Positions 56,882 through 64,000 of a stretch of DNA of 64,000 nt are shown here, one piece after another. The DNA lies in NCBI GenBank assembly GCA_002104905.1, contig MCFE01000029.1, positions 162,335-226,334 on the forward strand, given 5' to 3'. The notes under the pieces are model-generated. The model had not been told where the DNA came from and did not search any database. It saw nothing but the letters and a program-made list of their open reading frames with translations. The DNA comes from Basidiobolus meristosporus CBS 931.73 (taxonomy: Eukaryota > Basidiobolomycota > Basidiobolomycetes > Basidiobolales > Basidiobolaceae). The number at the start of each line of letters is the position of its first letter. Position 1 is the stretch's first letter. A program made the translations under genes and the position numbers.

Positions 56882-59745
56882 TTAGGGTTAGGGGGGAGAC
56901 AGTCACCAACAGGTGAAATCTTTATTTCAGTTGAAACAAAGAACCAGCGCTACTGTTGTAGCTTTGATACAAGAGTGTGTAGCTGAGGGGAATTTGTAGG
57001 TAAGTTAATAAGAAGTGATGATAGTTCTTCAGTGCTCAAGACACTGTTCAGTGGGAAGGGGGGTAGCAAGAGAGGTAAGAATGACTTGTGAACAACATTA
57101 ATGAGGGGAATGTGATAAGGATTGATATTCATCATAAAGGGAGTATGCTGCTGCAGATATTGCTGCCAAAGGTCTGTCAAGTACTTCAGGTAGGCCAGCT
57201 TGGGTTTTTCTGACTGCAGAATAAATTGAGCAAACTTCTTGACTTCAGGATCTCCAAGTATAGTTCTCCAGCAGGAGCCAGGTGTTGTGTGGTGTGTTCT
57301 CTTCCAGGCCTTAATCAGTGGGTTGTTGCAGTTGTGAAGTCTGAGGTATAATCTGGTTGTAAGGTAGAGAAGTCTGATCTTATAGGGCATAAACCCAAAA
57401 GCACCAAGAATAGCATGTCTGTAGGGGCATTCAGGCAAATGAGGCACCAAGGAGGTAATGCACCATACTGCAAACTTGTCAAGCTTAGTGCAGTCTCTAG
57501 AAGTAAGAGAGAGAAGTGGTAAGCCAAATTCCAGGACAGGGAAGACAAACTGCTTGAGTAGAAGGAGGCAGCTGGGAGCTGAAGTTGTAGGAGGAGTAAC
57601 AGCCAGTAGCTTGTGGAGTGCCTGTCTTGCTAGGATAATTCTCTTCTTCAGGTGTGCTCCAGAATCTAATCCAGTAGGAAGGAAAGGAAAGCCAAGATAT
57701 GTAGCAGAAACCTGAGCAGGTAGAGTGGAGTTCTCCAAGTTGATGGGAGAGCCCAAAGGTACTGTCTTTGCAATGGAAAGCTGGAGATTATTCTTCTGCA
57801 GATACTGGTGGATGGTCTGGGAGTCTTGTTGCACATTGGAGGAGGATATTCTGATGTCATCAGCAAAGAGAGTAACCAGGCAGTCAGCTGAGAGTCTTGG
57901 GAAATCATTCAGGAAGATGACAAACAGTATAGGACCAAGCACAGAGCCTTGAACCACTCCATTAGGAACTGAGAACACAGCTGATTGCTCACTTGGGTGC
58001 AGAATTCTTGCTTGTGGATCCAGAAACAGAGACCTGACTAGGAGGGTGAGAGAGGTACTGGAGAAGCATTGCAACTTGGACCAAAGCAGATTTCTGTCAA
58101 CTGAATCAAAGGCCTTAGTAATATCAAACAGAACTGAGGGATACTTGCACTGGAGAGAGTGATCTTGGCTAAGTATGACTGCATATTCCAAGGAGAGGCC
58201 AGGAACAAAGCCAAACTGTGCAGGATGAAACTTGAGGGAGTCAGAGTAGAGCTCCTGAGCAAGCAGAAGCTCAAACACCTTTCTGCAGGTGGGCAGCAGG
58301 GATATTGGCCTGTAGGAGCTAGGATCCAGGTGCTTTCCTTTACCCTTGTACAGTGGCAGAACATTTGCAAAGGTCCATTCCTCAGGAGTAGAAAGCTGGG
58401 CTGAGCATTGCTGAAACAGTGGAAGCAGAAGTGCAGACATGGCCTTGGTACTAGTCTTCAGAAGCTCATAGGAGATTGTGTCCACACCTGGAGCAGTAGA
58501 GTTGGGAAGCCTCTTGAGCACATTATGGATTCTCCTTTGATCAAGTGCAAGTGGGATGGGCAGAGTCTTGAAGTCAGGATGAAAGCCAGGAGTTGAGTAC
58601 TGCTTTGTAGAGAAGAAGATGTTAGCCAGCTGTTCTGTTGAAGGTGACTTCCTGGAAGAGGGCCTCATTGCCCTGTAGAGTCTTGATACTGTTCTTGTTA
58701 TAGAGTTGGAAGATTGCAGAGGCAAGGAACTCATAATATGATCCCAGAGCTGAGTATGCAGAGTGTGGTGTATTGCCTTGGAGTGGTGTATTGCTGTCAG
58801 GAGGAGTTTCTCTGTTTTTGGGTTAGGGAAACTTGGGTAGCTTTGTTGCAGGGCTGAAACAATGGATTCCCATTTTCTTGAGGTAACAGCAGTAGTCTTG
58901 CATGGCAGTGAGAGGGAGGCAGACACCAGAATCAGATGCTTCACAAAGAGCCAGGCATAGTTGAGATCATCTGGCAGAGAAAGCAGCAAACTGGCAAGCT
59001 TCAAGTAGTTCCCAAAGTCTTTCTTCTGATTCTTGGTAGCTTTGTGGGTGAGCACAGTAAGTTTTGGCAGCTTCTTCTTCACAACTGGTTGCATAGAAAG
59101 GGACCAGGCTGGGTGGTCAGAGGCTCTCAAGGATCCTAGCTCAGCTCCAGAGAATTGCTTAACTTCATTCACAAAGTAGAGGGCAGCAGCAGAAGGGCAG
59201 ATCCAGTCAACACATCTTTTCTCAGATTGAGCACCTAGTGCTAGCAGATGGCTTTCTCTCAGGAAGTTCAGTAGGAATGTAGACCTTGGCTTCATTCTTG
59301 CAGTCAGAGTAGTCTTGTTCTCAGGATGGGGAATGTTGAGATCTCCAAGCAAGATAATAGGTGTTGATATAGATTGCTGGTATTGCTGAACTTTCTGGCA
59401 TATAACTTGCACTTCCTGAAGGGCAAGACTTGGAGGCAGATAGCAGAGCACCAGACTGATAGTTGGCAACTGGAGAGCAGCACAGTAAGGGGAGTAAAGA
59501 GGAACACAGAGCTGAGGAGTATTGATGGTAGAAGAGATGAAGCAGATAGAGGAGGTATTCTTTGTTCTAGGAGTAGAAAAGCAATATAGATTAGTCAAAA
59601 GTATAGAGGGTAGCTGGACATCAATCAAACACAGGAGGGAAAATCTTGAAAGAAGTCTCTCTAGAGTTGGTCTTGATGGCTGTATGCTGTTGCAGTTAAG
59701 CAACAGAACTTCAGGTAGTCAGGCAGAGGTTATAGCTTCTTCCAC
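56882..59745 (-). mobile_element. Non-LTR retrotransposon with a CCCTAACCCTAA 3' end
   Basis: The element reads right to left. Its sense 3' end carries AATAAA (56921-56926), a hairpin TCACC-AACA-GGTGA (56903-56916) and the terminal CCCCCCTAACCCTAA (56882-56896) instead of poly(A). Its 5' end abuts TTAGGGTTAGGGG at 59746-59758. It contains one long frame with endonuclease and reverse transcriptase. No ORF1 is present, so the copy is probably 5'-truncated. Position, orientation and tail suggest insertion into telomeric repeats. Confidence 0.8.
56950..59703 (-). pseudogene. Endonuclease-reverse transcriptase of the non-LTR element (5'-truncated)
   Basis: The 917-codon frame has no ATG start; it opens after a TGA nine codons upstream of LLLNCNSI, so this copy lacks a normal 5' end. 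The N-terminal ~230 residues are an APE-type endonuclease: LNCNS start, GDLN, RCVDWICPS and SDHPAWSL. The usual Glu of motif II appears as Asp (CLIDVQLP). The reverse transcriptase follows: LPLYKGKGKHLDPSSYRPISLL, FDITKAFDSVDR, GVVQGSVLGPILFVIFLND, and the catalytic VTLFADDIRIS, then YLGFPFLPTG. The C-terminal ~250 residues are a thumb-like region with no RNase H and no CCHC knuckle. The clade is unassigned; APE plus RT without RNase H fits the Jockey-like groups. The APE domain separates it from the restriction-like endonuclease telomeric elements MoTeR and CRE. Confidence 0.85.
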
Positions 59746-59844
59746 TTAGGGTTAGGGGAGGGAAAGTCACCAAGGTAGGTGAAATCTTTATTTGATTGCA
59801 GACAAGTCTAACTACAAATAAAGAAGCCAGCTGGGAATAGAAGA
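59746..59844 (-). mobile_element. 3' terminal fragment of a second telomere-tailed non-LTR element
   Basis: The 99-bp fragment is in the same orientation as the longer copy and ends CCCCTAACCCTAAG. It shares the block AAATAAAGATTTCACCT, with AATAAA at 59787-59792 and the hairpin stem TCACC/GGTGA (59767-59771 and 59778-59782) with a different loop (AAGGTA). The upstream body was replaced where LTR-like sequence begins at about 59845. Confidence 0.75.
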
Positions 59845-60291
59845 TGTTGTGCATCAACATTTAAAACTTAGCCAATTTTACTCCGTTTGAAAATCTAGTA
59901 CCCTAACTGATTTTCCCTAACCCAAACATAACAAATCCCAGTTACAGTTTATTTTATCCCACCTCAGAATCTATTTTTAGCTATCACACCTGATCTATTT
60001 TCAAATGGTCATTACGTTATCAACCTATCTGCCAAGCCTTCCCAGGTGATTAGTCATCTGAGATCTATCCAACCACTGTGCAGTTGCCAAGACATCAGTT
60101 GATTGATGATGTAATTTTCATTTATCTTATGCACCTATGAACACCCAAATTGATTTCAATCAATCCAGTCCCTTGGCGCTGACTAAATCAACTTGATCAG
60201 AAAAGTATAAATAAAGTTTACTGAACCTTTTGGTTTAGTGTGTGTCTCAACGAAATTAAGATTCTGTCTCAGCAAAAATAAGAATCCAACA
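59845..60291 (+). repeat. Candidate 5' LTR of the Ty3-type element
   Basis: The 447-bp stretch begins TGTTGTGCATCAACA and ends AATCCAACA (TG...CA). It contains TATAAATAAAG at 60206, suitable for an LTR promoter and poly(A) signal, about 375 bases before the gag start. There is no second LTR in the window and no obvious tRNA primer site after it, so the boundaries are provisional. Confidence 0.35.
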
Positions 60292-60581
60292 ATTCCGTTC
60301 TAGTTTCTATCCAAGCCTAGTATATCTAGCACTCCAAAGAACACCAAGCCTAGCCTGCCTAGCAAACAAATATCATTGCCTTTATAGCCAACCCAGCTAT
60401 ATCCAAGACCAATATTAGATTAGAATCTTTCTGCTAATATTTCTGCCACTCTCTGACAATTCTAAGATTCTGCACTTAATTGTCCCTTTGGTTCAGTTAA
60501 ACCATTCAAGAGTTTTATTACACTTTCTCTTGGATACAGAATTTTTTTCGTTGAATTCCATTACATTCAGCCGATTAGAAG

Positions 60582-63500
60582 ATGTCCTCAGCAGCAAGCA
60601 ATCCAAACCTTTCCATGTTGGAAGAAGCCAGAAGAAATCAGGAAGAACTTACTGAACAGCTTGAAAACATCATGCTTGAAAGAAATACCATGATGATTGA
60701 GCACTCAAAGCTTGCCAAAACAAGATCTGATAATCACCGTAGAGATGAACTCCTTGAAGTTATATCCGGTTACCAAGATGAAATTGGAATAATTAAGGAA
60801 GCACTGGAGAATATTGCCATAGTAATTGACAGCATTGAAAATCCACCAAGCCTTGCTCTGCATCAGCCACCAAGAAGTCATGCCTTTGAATCCTCCAGAT
60901 CTACATCTCCTTCTAGACCTGCCCCGGTGGTTGTCCCAAGATCCTTGCCTGTTTATGCTGAAGGCACCAATGCCATCAAGAATCCAACTGAGTTTCTTTA
61001 CAAGTTTAGTCACGTCTTAGCTGCACACCAGCTAGACCCTGACACCAACTGGGCTAGACTTCTGCCTCTCTGTCTCACAATGCAAGATGCTGACTGGGTT
61101 GAAGTGAACATTCCTTCCAATAGTACGTGGAAAATTGCCCAAAACCTCTTTTGCAGCCATTTTGAAGATCCTCTCAAGAAAGCACATCTGAACTGCGACT
61201 TATGGAAAACTAAAATGCAAAAAGGTGAATCTGTGCAACACTTCTGTGATAGATTCCAAAGACAAATGAGATTAGCTGGAGTTAGTGATGATAATCCATT
61301 GCTTACTGCTCATTTTCTTTCAAACTTTTCACACCAGCTACAGAGCAATATTGCTATTGTCAAAGCATGCAACCCTGCACGTACCTATGACCAGATCTCA
61401 GAGATATGTACACTGGCAATCACCTTGACTGCAGCTGTTAGCCAGACTTCAGGCAGCTCAACCCTATACCCCACAACAGCCGGAAAAGAGACCAGTCATG
61501 TGACCAAGAAGCAGTCAACCGCTACTAAGCACTGTGAGCTTCATGGAAAATGCTATCATTCTACCAGTGAATGCAAAGGCATCACCAAGCAGTCAAACAA
61601 GTCAGGAAACACCGCAGAAAAGCAGCAAAACACCAAAACTGATAATCCATATGCTGATGACAAGTGCTTTAAATGTGGAAATAGGGGACATAGATCACCT
61701 GCCTGTCCTGAGAAGAACTCCACACCATCAGCCAAAATTACCCAGATCCTTGATGATCATTCAGCCAATGATACAATGGGGTATGAAGAAGCATATGAAG
61801 AACTTACAGTTCAAGATTATCACAACCTCTTTGAGTTTCCGGCTAAAATTGCAACTGTCCAAGAAAAGAAGCAACCAATCACACAGCTCAAAGCCATAGA
61901 AGTGCCACTCACCCTCAATGGCCAATCATACGTAGCACTACTGGATACTGGATCATTCAACTCTATTGTATCACCCAATGTAGTCAGAGAACTCAATTTG
62001 GAGATAGAAAAACGACCAGGAAAAATCATTCTTGCAGCTAAGGATCTCTCAGCCCCAAGAATTGGCATTACCAACCCAATCAACATACATTGTGGCTCAG
62101 TAACCATAATCCATCAGATGGAAGTGATTGACATACCAGATGGACCTCAGGTAGTCATTGGTCTGGACACCTTCACCAAACTTGGCTTTCACATAGGCGG
62201 ACTACCGGTTTCCTATCCAGGAATCACTAAATCTCAGCCGCTCATAATGGATCAAATCCCAGAGATTATCTCATCCCAACCGGAAGAAGAAGAGTTAACC
62301 CCAACTTTTCAAGAATATTCTCAATCAGTCAAATTAGATATTCAGCCGGCCATAGAGAGAAATCAGGCCATTCCAAGGAACAGCTTCTGCACCATCCCAG
62401 AGTCCATTGTTACACTAGAGACCCCACCTGGTGAGTCAACATGGAGGAGGCAATACCCAATTCCGCATTCATGTCAACACTTAGTTGATGAGATAGTCCA
62501 AAAATGGGCTGACAATGGGATTATCACTCAAGCCCCTGTCAACACAACATTCAACAGCCCTTTGACGCTTGCACCAAAGAAAGATGCTGATGGAAATCTA
62601 ACCCTGAAGAGACCCTGTTTGGACCCCAGACCTCTGAACAAGCTTCTCCAAGATGACAAGTTTCCAATTCCAAGAATCCAAGATATCTTTTCTGCACTAT
62701 CAGGAGCAAAAGTACTCTCCAAGTTGGACTTGAAGGATGCATATCACCGATTCCAGATCCATCCTGATCATCAGCATAAGACTGCCTTTACTTGGAATAA
62801 TATGCAATGGATGTTTCAGGGAGCTCCCTTTGGCCTAAAGACACTTACCAGCAAGTTTCAGAGAGTCATGACTATAATACTCAAGAATGCACCATACGCA
62901 TTGGTATTTGTTGATGATGTCATCATATTCTCCACTAACCGTGATGATCATGCAACCCATGTCACTGATGTAATCAACAGACTGACAACTGCTGGACTGA
63001 TTCTCAATGCTGAAAAGTGCAGTTTTGCCCGCCTCAAAATCAATCTACTTGGATTTATAGTCACACCAGCTGGCCACCAATTAGATCCTTTCAAACTGGT
63101 CAATATCCCAGAATGGCCAAAACCCACTAGCACCAAGCAACTTCAACATTATCTTGGAGTATTCAACTATTTCAGGGAACACATACCACTCATGTCCTCA
63201 TTGAGTGCCCCTTTAGATGCATTACGCCATAGCCCTGATCTCACCTCAGCCTGGAACAAGACTCATGACCAAGCCTTTTAGTCACTCTGCCAACTGCTTC
63301 CACAAGCACCCACCTTATCCTACCCAGACTTTACTAAGCCCTTTATTGTTGCTACGGATGCATCTAATGTTGGGTTAGGGGCAGTCCTCTATCAAGATGA
63401 AGACCAAAATCCGCCTCACTGGATCTCTTTCCAAGCCAGGTCCCTACAACTTGCTGAGAGAAACTACTCTGCTACCAAGAAGGAGCTACTTGCCATAGTC

Positions 63501-63780
63501 TTTGCGTTGAAGAAGTTTCATCAGTATCTATGGGGTAATCCTTTTACCTTGTACACTGACCACCAAGCCCTTGTCTATATCCACACTCAGAAGACTCTGA
63601 CTCCAATGCTTACCAACTGGCTTGATACTCTACTTGATTATGAATATACAGTTATTCATTGCCCAGGAATTCTCAACATCCTTCCTGACCACCTGTCAAG
63701 ACTTTTTCCAACTTCACCTTGGGAGGGACATGTGATTACTGATGTAATCAGTAAACTCTCTACAACTTCCAAAATAATTC
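60582..63780 (+). pseudogene. Ty3/gypsy-type Gag-Pol, with an in-frame TAG and truncated by the telomere
   Basis: Gag and Pol share one frame from the ATG at 60582. In order: a coiled-coil N terminus, a capsid-like region (NPTEFLYKFSHVLAAHQLD, AHLNCDLWKTKMQKGESVQHF), a CCHC knuckle CFKCGNRGHRSPAC, an aspartic protease with LLDTGSFNSIV, reverse transcriptase (RPCLDPRPLNKLL, KLDLKDAYHRFQIHP, FQGAPFGLKTL, catalytic LVFVDDVIIFS), and RNase H (FIVATDASNVGLGAVLYQ, ATKKELLAIVFALKKFHQY, LYTDHQAL). A TAG at 63279-63281 interrupts the frame in AF-stop-SLC, where a Gln codon (CAG) would fit; the frame is otherwise open to the telomere. After GILNILPDHLSRLFP about 35 codons remain, then TTAGGG repeats start. 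Integrase and the 3' LTR are absent, so the copy is dead. Confidence 0.9.
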
Positions 63781-63804
63781 CTCAACTGGATTCAGCAACT
63801 TGGG

Positions 63805-64000
63805 TTAGGGTTAGGGTTAGGGTTAGGGTTAGGGTTAGGGTTAGGGTTAGGGTTAGGGTTAGGGTTAGGGTTAGGTTAGGGTTAGGGTTAGGGTTAGGGT
63901 TAGGGTTAGGGTTAGGGTTAGGGTTAGGGTTAGGGTTAGGGTTAGGGTTAGGGTTAGGGTTAGGGTTAGGGTTAGGGTTAGGGTTAGGGTTAGGGTTAGG
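63805..64000 (+). repeat. Telomeric repeat array (TTAGGG)n
   Basis: About 196 bases, roughly 33 units, run to the window edge. One unit near 63868 has only two G (TTAGG). The G-rich strand is 5'->3' toward the right edge, as expected for a right chromosome end. The array joins the Ty3-type element directly at 'CAACTTGGGTTAGGG', with no subtelomeric spacer. Confidence 0.95.

Noticed and set aside
59845-60291. Idea that the 331-bp interspersed repeats are solo LTRs of the Ty3-type element at the telomere
   Set aside because: Both start TGTTGT, but the rest of the candidate LTR shares no stretch with the 331-bp element, so they are different families.
1-64000. tRNA, 5S or other structured RNA genes
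   Set aside because: I looked for the conserved B-box (GGTTCGAATCC-like) with matching A-box and found none that fold convincingly; a covariance search would be decisive.

Overview
The window is a fungal chromosome end. Evidence: protein genes carrying short GT-AG introns (about 50-70 nt), ERMES subunit Mdm34, a Pol III subunit of yeast Rpc37 size, a fused single-chain urease, RPL5, a heterotrimeric G-alpha, and a terminal run of TTAGGG repeats. An animal-type ferritin and a family 46 chitosanase point to an early-diverging lineage (Zoopagomycota or Mucoromycota) rather than Dikarya; this placement is inference. Exon coordinates below were built by hand from splice signals and reading-phase continuity.

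Layout. 1-5.4 kb: the end of a single-pass membrane protein, a PX-PB1 protein, a small Ser/Pro-rich protein and a secreted chitosanase. 5.4-8.6 kb: gene-free, with copies of a ~330 bp interspersed repeat. 8.6-21.4 kb: a 1,769-residue coiled-coil protein with 11-residue periodicity, a RhoGAP, ferritin, a Sel1-repeat protein and RPL5. 21.4-32.5 kb: a lineage-specific locus built from repeated duplication and decay of a secreted glycine-rich protein; one copy is intact (846 aa, ~35 units of a 21-residue repeat). 33-44.4 kb: MDM34, G-alpha, RPC37, a broken biotin-pathway gene, two tandem SURF4 cargo receptors homogenised by gene conversion, and an HSL-type hydrolase. 44.4-49.4 kb: gene-free with repeats. 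49.4-55.6 kb: intronless urease and an UNC93-like transporter.

Subtelomere (55.6-64 kb). Reading outward: a copy of the interspersed repeat broken off; TTAGGGTTAGGG; a 2.86 kb non-LTR retroelement whose sense 3' end finishes in CCCTAACCCTAA; a second short TTAGGGTTAGGG; the 3' end of another copy of the same retroelement family; a Ty3-type LTR retroelement cut off after RNase H; then ~196 bp of TTAGGG to the window edge. Both non-LTR copies share a 3' hairpin and a telomere-repeat tail, so this looks like a telomere-targeting retrotransposon. The broken elements record successive former chromosome ends. This and the glycine-rich repeat locus are the most unusual parts of the window.
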